Source: an uncultured Corynebacterium sp. (GTDB lineage: Bacteria > Actinomycetota > Actinomycetes > Mycobacteriales > Mycobacteriaceae). From it: a stretch of 64,000 nucleotides of DNA. A model generated the notes under the pieces. It ran no database searches. It was not told where the DNA came from and saw only the letters and a list, made by a program, of their open reading frames with translations. The position numbers and the translations under genes were made by a program. Of the stretch, positions 26,319 to 34,101 are shown piece by piece. The stretch spans positions 7,036 through 71,035 of the forward strand of contig NZ_CAMICL010000008.1 in NCBI RefSeq assembly GCF_946221105.1, in the 5' to 3' direction. Within the stretch, counting starts at the first letter, position 1. Every line of letters starts with the position of its first letter.

Positions 26319-28303
26319 TGCGGTTCCCTACCTCCTCTTGCATCCCACCGCGAAGCAGCTTTGAGCATCAACCCCACAGAAACCATGAACCATACTGCGC
26401 CGAAACCTACTACTGCGACGATGGTGGATGGCGACCATTGATTTTCAAACCCGATACTCCAGGTTGACGGCACGCGGCTCTCGGCTTGAATCCAATGATC
26501 GCGAACCTTATAAAGCAGCCAACCAATCGTGGCTAGGAAGAATGCAACTTCGATAGCTACTGCTTCTTTTGCAACCCACCAAGGGCTTCGCCCACAAACA
26601 TAGGCAACGTGGATTTTGCGCCGGTAGGTGACGCGAAAAGTAAGGACCGTGGCTCCGACCAAGACCGTCACAAGCAGGACTGATGCAAAACCATTCAGCC
26701 CCCACAGAGCCACATTCTGCTCGGCGGTGCGAATGCTCGCCTGCCATGAGTCTTCACGCGGTCTAAAGAAAGCAAGTGAGTTCCCGGTAGCACCCTTCAA
26801 CATTTGCGAAGGCACGTCAGGGGAGACAGTTAGAAGGACTTGCTGGGATACCTTTGACATCAAGTTGTGGTCGCCCAACGGAGCGAGGCCACGCGGGAGT
26901 ATGACGAGAATCGGGTTATCGACTTGCGGGCGGTAGTTAACGTCATAGGTGAATACCGAGCCTAAGCTGCAACCGTCCCGCCACTCTATGTCGGGCGCTG
27001 GTTCATTGGCATAGCCGGCCTCGAACTCGAGCGAATCTTCGATCACGTTTCTCGAGTGCACAGACAACTCTCCCGGCGAGCAGACCGTCACTACAGCACC
27101 ATCCAGCATCGACACTCCCGCCTGTCGCGCGAATTCCTGGTTCGCTAATAGAACTGGTGCCTCTAGTTCCACGGGCCATGTAATCCAATAAGGATCAACG
27201 AGGAGTACGTCTCCCGCCTCGTCGGCAACCCGGAATGGCGCTGCGGTCTCTGTATCTGACCAGTCTTCGAAGGCCGTGTTGACGTTCAACGCCAACTCTT
27301 GCGGCCCACGGTGCGCATCCCACATCCCCTGCAAGCGGTGACGCGCCTCGAGTTCCGCAGAAAACCCAACCAAGGTTGCGACCACACTGAGCGCAGCAAC
27401 CAGGGTCACTCCGCGGACTGCAGTCAGGGCATATAGCATTGGCCGCGCGTGGATCTTGCCCTTGATGGATTGCGGTATCGATGCCCTGCGAACCAGAAAC
27501 TGCCCACCTAGGTAGCCAACGAGCAAACACACAGACAGAATCACGCTGATCGTGAAATACATTCTCCAAAATACCCAGCTCTCCGCCCACCCGTTGTAGA
27601 CATAAAGAAGGCCAGCAACAATCAGGGGGCTTCCGAGGTAGGCGATCGTAAGCGCAACGCTTTGGCGCTGAATTTCAATACGGGTCGTTTCTGCGACGCT
27701 GAGCCCAAGCAGTCGATGAACACCGACCTCCCGCGAGCGGGCAAGGACATGGCCCGCGCCTAGTACCAGACACAGGAGCACAGATAGGATCAGCAGAATG
27801 GGAATTGTCGAAGATGCAAAGATTTCGGAGAAGTAACTGGTAAGAGGCTCTGCGTCGAGCCCCTGTTCGGCTAACCACCGCAGCAAGTGTTGCTCGTCCG
27901 TCGCAGACCCTTTGATATGGAGAGGTTGCCTTGGATCAGAGTATGGAAAGTCTTCCAGCGGATAAAATATGTCAACTTCCCCACGTTCAAAGCGCGGCCG
28001 TTCCATCCGACCGCCGTCAGGCGGAAGCGAGGATGAGTAGACTCGTTGCTCACCACCAGAGACAGCGAGCGACGAGTAGTTAATCGCGATATCGAAGTCA
28101 TTGCTCCGCGCAAACTCGGCCAGCTCGGTATAGAAACTCGCACGCTCCGAAGCGGTGCGATCTGATTCCACCTGTACCCCGTACTCACCCAGGTGACCAT
28201 CGATCGCTGAGTAAAGCCTCGCGCCGAGGAAAGCCACGGTAGTCGCCAGAATGGCCGTGGCGAATATCCCCACGGCTAATAGGCCTGATTTCAGAAGAGA
28301 CAT
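26315..28303 (-). CDS. Bacteriocin-associated integral membrane protein (FtsX-like permease)
   Basis: 662 residues. An N-terminal helix (SGLLAVGIFATAILATTVAFLGA), an extracellular domain of about 140 residues, three or more helices near 175-300 (TIPILLILSVLLCLVLGAGHVL; LTIAYLGSPLIVAGLLYVY; MYFTISVILSVCLLVGYLGG), a second large outside domain, and C-terminal helices near 555-650. This layout fits the DUF1430-like permeases that accompany lactococcin 972 type bacteriocins. It starts 3 bp after the peptide gene stop and overlaps the ATPase gene by 4 bp. It is predicted to act with that ATPase in export or immunity. Confidence 0.82.
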   Translation of the reverse strand: MSLLKSGLLAVGIFATAILATTVAFLGARLYSAIDGHLGEYGVQVESDRTASERASFYTELAEFARSNDFDIAINYSSLAVSGGEQRVYSSSLPPDGGRMERPRFERGEVDIFYPLEDFPYSDPRQPLHIKGSATDEQHLLRWLAEQGLDAEPLTSYFSEIFASSTIPILLILSVLLCLVLGAGHVLARSREVGVHRLLGLSVAETTRIEIQRQSVALTIAYLGSPLIVAGLLYVYNGWAESWVFWRMYFTISVILSVCLLVGYLGGQFLVRRASIPQSIKGKIHARPMLYALTAVRGVTLVAALSVVATLVGFSAELEARHRLQGMWDAHRGPQELALNVNTAFEDWSDTETAAPFRVADEAGDVLLVDPYWITWPVELEAPVLLANQEFARQAGVSMLDGAVVTVCSPGELSVHSRNVIEDSLEFEAGYANEPAPDIEWRDGCSLGSVFTYDVNYRPQVDNPILVILPRGLAPLGDHNLMSKVSQQVLLTVSPDVPSQMLKGATGNSLAFFRPREDSWQASIRTAEQNVALWGLNGFASVLLVTVLVGATVLTFRVTYRRKIHVAYVCGRSPWWVAKEAVAIEVAFFLATIGWLLYKVRDHWIQAESRVPSTWSIGFENQWSPSTIVAVVGFGAVWFMVSVGLMLKAASRWDARGGREPQ

Positions 28304-28306
28304 GCT

Positions 28307-28459
28307 CTAGCCCACAGCTGTAGAGCCATGACGAACGCCGTTGTGAAAGTAGTGGCCGTCGATGTTAGCCGTCGTCGCCACAGCAACACCCGCGCCAGCA
28401 GAGGTCGACGCTCCCGCCCAAACTACACCACCGATGCGGTGTCGATTTTGAATTTTCAT
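28307..28459 (-). CDS. Lactococcin 972-like peptide, short form
   Basis: A 50-residue ORF with a strong ribosome site (GGGAGGA, 3 nt before the ATG). The N-terminus is basic (KIQNRHR), followed by a Gly/Ala/Val-rich stretch that could be a signal peptide ending in TTA before NIDG. The C-terminus HYFHNGVRHGSTAVG keeps the tyrosine/histidine and RHGST motif of lactococcin 972 family bacteriocins. It stops right after that motif, while family members normally continue for another 30 or so residues, so it is either a miniature form or a truncated relic. The intact exporter genes 3 bp downstream argue for recent function. A GTG/ATG start further upstream is less likely. Confidence 0.65.
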   Translation of the reverse strand: MKIQNRHRIGGVVWAGASTSAGAGVAVATTANIDGHYFHNGVRHGSTAVG

Positions 28460-28512
28460 GATTCCTCCCATCGGCAGATATTCAGTGGCGGAGGGGCTCC
28501 CACCGTATGACA

Positions 28513-28557
28513 ATTATCAAACCCGAGATTTTGTTGCACAAGTAGGATAACCTACTT
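28513..28557 (-). promoter_or_regulatory. Promoter and palindromic operator of the bacteriocin operon
   Basis: On the minus strand: TTGTGC (28536-28541), 17-bp spacer, GATAAT (28513-28518). Immediately upstream of the -35 box is a perfect palindrome AAGTAGG-ATAA-CCTACTT (28540-28557), a likely binding site for an unidentified regulator. Confidence 0.65.
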
Positions 28558-28592
28558 TTTATGATTTAGCACACTACGGGCCGTTAGGCCCT

Positions 28593-28680
28593 GCCATCAA
28601 CGACGCAGAGCTGGACGAGATCTTCAGCCCAATCGCCAAGGACCTGCATGGCTACGCCCAGGCCATCGACACGGAGCCCA
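28593..28680 (+). pseudogene. Decayed copy of the icd 3' end
   Basis: The plus frame reads INDAELDEIFSPIAKDL then HGYAQAIDTE, matching SDDAELAEVFGPIAKDL, RDNADVIDKE near the C-terminus of the intact icd at about 23287-23367 (62 of 78 bases identical in the best segment). It is far too short to function. It lies between the bacteriocin operon and metY. A minus-strand ORF over 28681-28830 looks partly protein-like (WRVFVRLRAMGMDREDTHEL), but I could not assign it. Confidence 0.8.
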
Positions 28681-28868
28681 GGGAAGGTGTCGTGCGTGAG
28701 CTTTCGCTTATCGACGAGCTCCGCCCTCAGCTCCTCTTTCCGTTCTTCCCAACGCCCCAGTTCATGCGTGTCTTCTCGGTCCATCCCCATGGCTCTTAGA
28801 CGTACGAAAACCCGCCACGGTTCCCTCACAGATTTATATTCAGCCAAACCCACAGCCCACACCCCATA

Positions 28869-28917
28869 TAGACCGCTTAGTACACAATGGCAGACCAAGC
28901 GGACTACATTGCATGCC
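28869..28917 (+). promoter_or_regulatory. metY promoter with two McbR-like operators
   Basis: Sites TAGACCGCTTAGTACA (28869-28884) and CAGACCAAGCGGACTA (28891-28906) each match the McbR consensus TAGAC-N6-GTCTA at 8 of 10 positions and are 22 bp apart, two helical turns. The second overlaps TACATT (28905-28910), the -10 box ending 7 nt before the metY ATG (leaderless). Confidence 0.68.
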
Positions 28918-30252
28918 ATGACGAACTCGAAGCAGAAGTACGACAACTCCAACGCCAGCGAATGGTCGTTCGGCACCCGCTCCATCCACGCCGGCCAGCA
29001 GGTGGACCAGGACTATGGCGCACGCAACCAGCCGATTTACATGACCACCAGCTACGTCTTCGATGACGCCCAGCATGCCGAGAACCGCTTCAACCTCTCG
29101 GATGCGGGCCCGATTTACACCCGCCTGACCAACCCGACGCAGTCCGCGCTGGAGGACCGCCTCGCTTCCCTGGAGGGCGGCGTGGCAGCCACCGCGTTCG
29201 CCTCCGGCATGGCCGCGGAGACCGCCGCGATCCTCACCCTCGCCCAGGCCGGCGACCACGTGGTCACCTCCCCGCGCCTCTACGGCGGCACCGAGACGCT
29301 CTTCCAGCACACGCTGCCGAAGCTGGGCATCGACTTCACGTTCGTGGAGAACCCGGACGATCCGGAGAGCTGGCAGGCCGCGGTCAAGCCGAACACGAAG
29401 GCGTTTTACGGCGAGACCTTCGGCAACCCGATCGCGGACGTGCTGGACATCCCGGCCATTTCCGAGGTGGCCCACAACAACCAGGTCCCGCTGATCGTGG
29501 ACAACACCATGGCCACCGCGGCGCTCGTCCGTCCGCTGGAGCTGGGCGCTGACATCGTGGTCCTTTCCACCACGAAGTTCTACACCGGCAACGGCGCGGC
29601 CATCGGCGGCGCGATCGTGGACGGCGGCAACTTCGACTGGACCGTCCAGCGCGACGGAAAATCAGTCTTCCCGCTGTTTACCACCCCGGACCCGGCCTAC
29701 CACGGCCTGAAGTACGCGGACCTCGGCGCGCCGGCATTTGCCCTGCGCGCCCGCGCTGGCCTGCTGCGCGACACGGGTGCGGCGATTTCCCCGTTCAATG
29801 CCTGGGTGGCGTTGCAGGGGATCGATACGTTGGCGTTGCGCGTCGAAAAGCATAATGCGAACGCGAAGAAGGTCGCCGAGTTCCTCGCAGCCCACGACAA
29901 GGTGGCCAAGGTCAACTACGCGGGCCTGGAGGGCTCGCCGTACAAGGCCACGCAGGAGAAGCTGGGGTTGAAGTACACCGGTTCGGTGCTCTCCTTCGAC
30001 ATCGCCGGCGATCAAGACGACAAGACCGCGGCCTGGCAGTTCATCGACGCGCTGAAGCTGCACTCCAACCTGGCCAACATCGGCGACGTGCGCTCGCTTG
30101 TGGTCCACCCGGCGTCCACGACGCACTCGCAGTCGGACGCCGAGGGCCTCGCCCGCGCCGGCATCACCCAGGCCACGGTGCGCCTGTCCGTGGGCATCGA
30201 GGACGTCGAGGACATCATCGCGGACCTCGAGCGCGGCTTCGCGGCGGTGTAA
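28918..30252 (+). CDS. metY: O-acetylhomoserine sulfhydrylase (PLP)
   Basis: Makes homocysteine from O-acetylhomoserine and sulfide (direct sulfhydrylation branch of methionine synthesis). The 444-residue chain belongs to the Cys/Met metabolism PLP family: SFGTRSIHAGQ, YTRLTNPTQSALEDRLASLEGG, FASGMAAETAA, the PLP region VDNTMATAALVRPLELGAD, and STTKFYTGNG with the Schiff-base Lys. Start ATG 28918 is fixed by the -10 box 7 nt upstream; the longer frame from 28648 overlaps the icd remnant and is spurious. metX follows immediately (TAAATG), so the two form one operon. Confidence 0.97.
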   Translation: MTNSKQKYDNSNASEWSFGTRSIHAGQQVDQDYGARNQPIYMTTSYVFDDAQHAENRFNLSDAGPIYTRLTNPTQSALEDRLASLEGGVAATAFASGMAAETAAILTLAQAGDHVVTSPRLYGGTETLFQHTLPKLGIDFTFVENPDDPESWQAAVKPNTKAFYGETFGNPIADVLDIPAISEVAHNNQVPLIVDNTMATAALVRPLELGADIVVLSTTKFYTGNGAAIGGAIVDGGNFDWTVQRDGKSVFPLFTTPDPAYHGLKYADLGAPAFALRARAGLLRDTGAAISPFNAWVALQGIDTLALRVEKHNANAKKVAEFLAAHDKVAKVNYAGLEGSPYKATQEKLGLKYTGSVLSFDIAGDQDDKTAAWQFIDALKLHSNLANIGDVRSLVVHPASTTHSQSDAEGLARAGITQATVRLSVGIEDVEDIIADLERGFAAV

Positions 30253-31389
30253 ATGCTGGCTGCGGAAGGCGAGCTGGCAACCGTCGCCATCGGCGACGTC
30301 CATACCGAGGCAGGCGCGGTGATCGAGGATGCGCACATCGCCTATCGACGGTGGGGCGTCCCCCGTGGCGACCTTGCCGGCAAGAACAACATTCTGCTGG
30401 TCGAGCATGCACTCACGGGCGACACCGACGCCGCCGACTGGTGGTGCGAGGCCATCGGCCCCGGCAAGGCGCTGGACACCGACGAGTGGTGCGTGATCTG
30501 CACCAACGCGCTGGGGTCTTGCTACGGCTCCACCGGGCCTGCCAGCGAGCACCCGGACGGTGGTGTCTGGGGCTCGCGCTTTCCCGCGATCAACATTCGC
30601 GACATGGTGCACGCCGAACGCGCGTTTTTGGAAGCGCTTGGCCTCGGCCGAGTCCACGCCATCATCGGCGGCTCCATGGGCGGCGCGCGCACCCTAGAGT
30701 GGACGCTGCTCTACCCCGAGGCCGTGGACTACGCGCTGGTGCTCGCCGTTTCCGCCCGTGCCAGCGCCTGGCAGATTGGCATTCAGACCGCCCAGATCAC
30801 ATCCATCACCCAGGACCCCGACTGGCACGGCGGCAACTACCACTCCACCGGTTGCGCCCCGAACGCCGGCTTGGCCGCTGCGCGGCGCATCGCGCACCTG
30901 ACCTACCGCGGCGAGCTGGAAATCGACGAGCGCTTCGGCACCTCCGCCCAGGCGTGCGAAAACCCGCTCGGGCCCTTCCGCGCCGACGGCCAGCGCTTTG
31001 CCGTGCAGTCCTACCTGGAGCACCAGGGCAAAAAGCTCACCCAGCGTTTCGACGCCGCCAGCTACGTCACCCTCACCGAAGCCTTAAACCGCCACGATAT
31101 CGGACGCGGCCGCGGCGGGCTGAACAAAGCGCTGGCCTCGTCGACGGTTCCGACGATGATCGTGGGCGTGGACACCGACATCTTGTACCCCTACCACCAG
31201 CAGGAACACCTCTCGAGAAACCTGGGCAACCTGCTCGCCATGGCGAAGCTGTCTTCCCCCGTCGGCCACGACGCCTTCCTGGTGGAGGCCCGCCAGATGG
31301 ACCGGATCCTGCGCAACTTCATCTCGCTGACGCACGAAACCCCGTCCGCGCGCGAAGTCGCAGCGGAGCGCGGCGCCTACGACATCTAG
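30253..31389 (+). CDS. metX: Homoserine O-acetyltransferase
   Basis: Acetylates homoserine to supply MetY. The 378-residue alpha/beta hydrolase has the nucleophile elbow IIGGSMGGARTLEW (Ser141) and further blocks VEHALTGDTDAADWW, NALGSCYGSTGPASEHPDG, YLEHQGKKLTQRFDAASYV and VGVDTDILYPYHQQEHL (catalytic Asp), with SPVGHDAFLVE holding the catalytic His. It begins directly after the metY stop, and no separate ribosome site is apparent, which implies coupling. Confidence 0.97.
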   Translation: MLAAEGELATVAIGDVHTEAGAVIEDAHIAYRRWGVPRGDLAGKNNILLVEHALTGDTDAADWWCEAIGPGKALDTDEWCVICTNALGSCYGSTGPASEHPDGGVWGSRFPAINIRDMVHAERAFLEALGLGRVHAIIGGSMGGARTLEWTLLYPEAVDYALVLAVSARASAWQIGIQTAQITSITQDPDWHGGNYHSTGCAPNAGLAAARRIAHLTYRGELEIDERFGTSAQACENPLGPFRADGQRFAVQSYLEHQGKKLTQRFDAASYVTLTEALNRHDIGRGRGGLNKALASSTVPTMIVGVDTDILYPYHQQEHLSRNLGNLLAMAKLSSPVGHDAFLVEARQMDRILRNFISLTHETPSAREVAAERGAYDI

Positions 31390-31395
31390 AGGTCG

Positions 31396-32061
31396 TTACA
31401 GGTCGGTGACCTGCACCTCGATGCCGTCCGCGGCGGCGAGGTAGGCCCGGCCCATGCCGACCCAGCCGGCAAACGGGGCGTCGGCAAGCGTGATGCGTTT
31501 GTGCACATGCCCGAGCAGCCAGGCGCTGTACCCGCAGGCGGCGAGCTCCTCGCGGGTGCACGGCAGGCACGGGTTGTTTGAGTACTCGCCGGTCACGGAG
31601 GTGTGCAACAGCCCCAGGTTCGGCGCATCTTCAACCCTCGCGGGGAACTTTGCGACGAGCTCTCGCGGGTCCCGGTCCACCTCCACCGCGGCGGTGTGCA
31701 GCGCCCACCCGCCCGCGCGGATGGTCTGGGGCTCTTGCTTTGCGACGATCACGCCCTCCGGGATCACTGCCGTGAGATCGTGGTGCACGTCGTGGTTGCC
31801 CGCGATAAACACGACGGTGTCGAACAGCTTGAGCCCACGGGCGAAAAACCTGGTGACCTCGCCGTATGTCGTGTCCGTGAACCGCTTGCGGTCGATGACG
31901 TCGCCCAGCATCACCAGGTGCCGCGCCCCCGCCTCCGCGCCGTGGTCAAGCGTGTCCAGGGCCCAGTCGATGCCCGGGCCGGTCTTCTTGTCGCCGTGTT
32001 GCTTGCGGCCCAAATGGATGTCGGCGACAACGAGGATGGGATCGGCTGCGAGGTGAGGCAT
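31396..32061 (-). CDS. Metallophosphoesterase
   Basis: A 221-residue calcineurin-like phosphoesterase with all five metal-binding motifs: D-x-H (VVADIHLG), GDVIDRK, GNHDVHHD, a later His (LLHTS) and GHVHK. The substrate is unknown; the family includes nucleotide phosphodiesterases and SbcD-like nucleases, but no SbcC partner is nearby. On the minus strand TACCCT ends 6 nt before the ATG, a leaderless start. It is convergent with metX, 6 bp apart. Confidence 0.86.
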   Translation of the reverse strand: MPHLAADPILVVADIHLGRKQHGDKKTGPGIDWALDTLDHGAEAGARHLVMLGDVIDRKRFTDTTYGEVTRFFARGLKLFDTVVFIAGNHDVHHDLTAVIPEGVIVAKQEPQTIRAGGWALHTAAVEVDRDPRELVAKFPARVEDAPNLGLLHTSVTGEYSNNPCLPCTREELAACGYSAWLLGHVHKRITLADAPFAGWVGMGRAYLAAADGIEVQVTDL

Positions 32062-32340
32062 GGCCCCAGGGTATCCGGGCGCGGAGCCTGGCTGCGGAGC
32101 CTGTGGCTTCCTCGGTGCACGATTTCGTAAAAGTTAACACAAAGCGGCTGAAATCTGACCTGGGGTTTTACAGACCCGAACGGACCAAAATGTCAACTTT
32201 TACGCTTGGTGCCGGGTAAATCGGTGGTGAATGTGAAATAACTCGAGTGGGAATCTGCCATGCGGGACCTCCTGGGGAAACGACAGCTTTAACCCTACGA
32301 AGCCTGCCGACACGCAGCGCCCAGTTACTGAACTGACGTA
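32062..32340. other. Intergenic segment with a distant inverted repeat
   Basis: No credible gene. CGTAAAAGTTAAC at 32125-32137 and GTCAACTTTTACG at 32192-32204 form an inverted repeat (12 of 13 pairs) 54 bp apart. The segment between is AT-richer than the surroundings. It could be a two-site operator or the ends of a small dead element. Confidence 0.5.
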
Positions 32341-32730
32341 CTACGACCCGAGCGAGTCCACTGACCAGGACAGCCACAGCATGGCCGCGCCGAGGGCGGT
32401 GGTAAACAGCGCGTCGAAGCGTCTCGAGCGCACCGCCACCAAGCCGATCACCTTGGAATCGCAGGTCAGGCGCATCACGGTCAGCCACAGCATGGCCGCG
32501 CCAAGCGTGAACGTGGCGCGGCGCCAGTGCTCCGTGGCGGCGTAGACGCCGGAGAGCACAAACCCCACCACAAACAGTGCGCCCATCGCGCGCTGCACCG
32601 CCACCGGCAGTGGCGAGGCGGCCGCGCCGCGGTCGTGGGGGTTGTCCAGCGTGAGCCCGTCGGGAAGCTCAGTGCTCAACCGGTCGCCCAACCGGTCGCT
32701 TCCCGGCAGCTGGATCCTGCTGTTTGCCAA
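32341..32730 (-). CDS. DUF3017 family membrane protein
   Basis: A 129-residue protein with a soluble N-terminus of about 45 residues and three hydrophobic segments (ALFVVGFVLSGVYAA; TFTLGAAMLWLTVMRL; ALFTTALGAAMLWLSW). It begins with TTG 9 bp after the folD stop, and a DUF3017 gene directly downstream of folD is a common actinobacterial arrangement. Function unknown. Confidence 0.8.
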   Translation of the reverse strand: MANSRIQLPGSDRLGDRLSTELPDGLTLDNPHDRGAAASPLPVAVQRAMGALFVVGFVLSGVYAATEHWRRATFTLGAAMLWLTVMRLTCDSKVIGLVAVRSRRFDALFTTALGAAMLWLSWSVDSLGS

Positions 32731-32739
32731 ACCGGCGCC

Positions 32740-33612
32740 CTAGCTGGCGTCCTGGCCGATGCCGGCCTGGCGTTCTGCGTTTTCCACGATGTTGCGCACC
32801 AAAAACGTGCGCGTCATCGGGCCCACGCCGCCCGGGTTCGGGGAGACCCAGCCGGCCTTGTCCCACACGTCCGGGTGCAGGTCGCCGACGGTTTTGCCGT
32901 CGACACGGGAGACGCCGACGTCGAGAAGCGCCGCACCTTCCTTGATCATGTCCGCGGTGATCATGTGCGGCTTGCCGGCGGCGGCGATGATCACGTCCGC
33001 GCGGCGGGTCTCCGCGGCGAGGTCCTTGGTGCCGGTGTGGCACAGCACGGTGGTGGCGTTGACATCGCGGGCGGTGAGCATCAGCGAAATCGGGCGTCCC
33101 ACCGTCACGCCGCGGCCGATCACGCACACGATCGCGCCGTTCAGATCCACGCCGAAACGCTCCAGCAGCTTGATGGAGCCGTTCGGGGTGCACGGCAGCG
33201 GGGCGGGCTCGTTGAGCACCAGCTTGCCCAGGTTCACCGGGTGCAGGCCGTCGGCGTCCTTCGCCGGGTCAATCAGCTCCAGAATGCGGTTTTCATCCAG
33301 GTGCTTCGGCAGCGGCAGCTGCACGATGTAGCCGGTGACGGCCGGGTCGTGGTTCAGCTCGCTGATAAGCTTCTCCAGCTCCTCCTGAGTGCAGTCGCCC
33401 GGCAGCTCCTTCATGATCGACGCGATCCCCAGCTCCTCGCAGTCCTTGTGCTTCATGCGCACGTAGTTCTGGCTCGCCGGGTCCTCCCCCACCAGCACCG
33501 TGGCCAGGCCCAGGGTGAGGCCGTGCTCAGCTTTGAGACGAGCCACGCGCTCCTTCAAATCCGCGAAAATCTCCTCGCGGTAGAGTTTTCCGTCCAGTTT
33601 GATCGCAGTCAC
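32740..33612 (-). CDS. folD: Bifunctional methylenetetrahydrofolate dehydrogenase/cyclohydrolase
   Basis: Interconverts 5,10-methylene-THF and 10-formyl-THF, supplying one-carbon units (including for methionine). The 290 residues show VGEDPASQNYVRMKHKDCEELGI with the catalytic Lys, YIVQLPLPKHLDENRIL, CTPNGSIKLLE, and the NADP-binding VIGRGVTVGRPISLML. The start is GTG (33612). On the minus strand TAGGAT (33620-33625) ends 7 nt before it, so the mRNA is probably leaderless. It is divergent from trmL with only 24 bp between start codons. Confidence 0.96.
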   Translation of the reverse strand: MTAIKLDGKLYREEIFADLKERVARLKAEHGLTLGLATVLVGEDPASQNYVRMKHKDCEELGIASIMKELPGDCTQEELEKLISELNHDPAVTGYIVQLPLPKHLDENRILELIDPAKDADGLHPVNLGKLVLNEPAPLPCTPNGSIKLLERFGVDLNGAIVCVIGRGVTVGRPISLMLTARDVNATTVLCHTGTKDLAAETRRADVIIAAAGKPHMITADMIKEGAALLDVGVSRVDGKTVGDLHPDVWDKAGWVSPNPGGVGPMTRTFLVRNIVENAERQAGIGQDAS

Positions 33613-33636
33613 GGCCCCAATCCTAGACTGTCAGGC
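33613..33636. promoter_or_regulatory. Back-to-back leaderless promoters of folD and trmL sharing bases
   Basis: The minus-strand -10 TAGGAT (33620-33625) and plus-strand -10 TAGACT (33624-33629) overlap by the dinucleotide TA, each 7 nt from its GTG start. The -35 region of each promoter must lie at or in the opposite gene. Confidence 0.65.
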
Positions 33637-34101
33637 GTGCTCCACCTGATCTACGACAACCCGGCCATCGGCGGCAACGCCGGCGCCGCCATCCGCCTCG
33701 CCGCCAACACCGGGGCGCAGCTGCACTTCGTCGAGCCGCTCGGCTTCAACTTCGACGACAAGCACCTCAAACGCGCCGGCCTGGACTACCACGACCTGGC
33801 GGACGTGATCATCCATCCGAACATCGACGCCTGCTTCGATACCATCCCCGACTCGCGCATCTTCGCGTTCACCGCGCACACCGAGCACCACTACCACGAG
33901 GTGTCCTACCGCGACGGCGACGCGCTCATGTTCGGCAACGAGGCCAACGGCATCCCCGAGGAGCACCTCGCCCACGCGCGGATCACGCGGGAAGTCCGCA
34001 TCCCGATGCTGCCTGCGCGGCGCAGCATGAACCTGACCAACTCCGCGTCAGTCGCCGTCTACGAGGCGTGGCGCCAGCTCGGGTTCCTCGGCGGCATCTG
34101 A
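33637..34101 (+). CDS. trmL: tRNA (cytidine/uridine-2'-O-)-methyltransferase, SpoU family
   Basis: SAM-dependent 2'-O-methylation of the tRNA wobble position, predicted from family. The 154-residue single-domain SPOUT protein has motif 1 NPAIGGNAGAAIRLAANTGA, motif 2 LMFGNEANGIPEE and motif 3 RIPMLPARRSMNLTNSASVAVYEAW, the knot signatures of TrmL. GTG start at 33637 with a -10 box 7 nt upstream. The much longer open frame from 32527 is antisense to folD and is not coding. Its 3' end overlaps the convergent PH-domain gene by 54 bp. Confidence 0.92.
   Translation: MLHLIYDNPAIGGNAGAAIRLAANTGAQLHFVEPLGFNFDDKHLKRAGLDYHDLADVIIHPNIDACFDTIPDSRIFAFTAHTEHHYHEVSYRDGDALMFGNEANGIPEEHLAHARITREVRIPMLPARRSMNLTNSASVAVYEAWRQLGFLGGI

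Noticed and set aside
28648..28917. N-terminal extension of metY
   Set aside because: It overlaps the icd remnant and the McbR-like operators; MetY proteins start near the SFGTRSIHAGQ segment.
28584..28985. Minus-strand 133-codon ORF between the bacteriocin operon and metY
   Set aside because: Half is a shadow of the icd remnant and half overlaps the metY promoter; a middle part (28681-28830) looks protein-like but has no start signal or recognised family.
32527..33636. Long N-terminal extension of trmL
   Set aside because: The extension is antisense to folD; TrmL family members begin at the LHLIYDNPAIGGN segment, and a promoter abuts the GTG at 33637.
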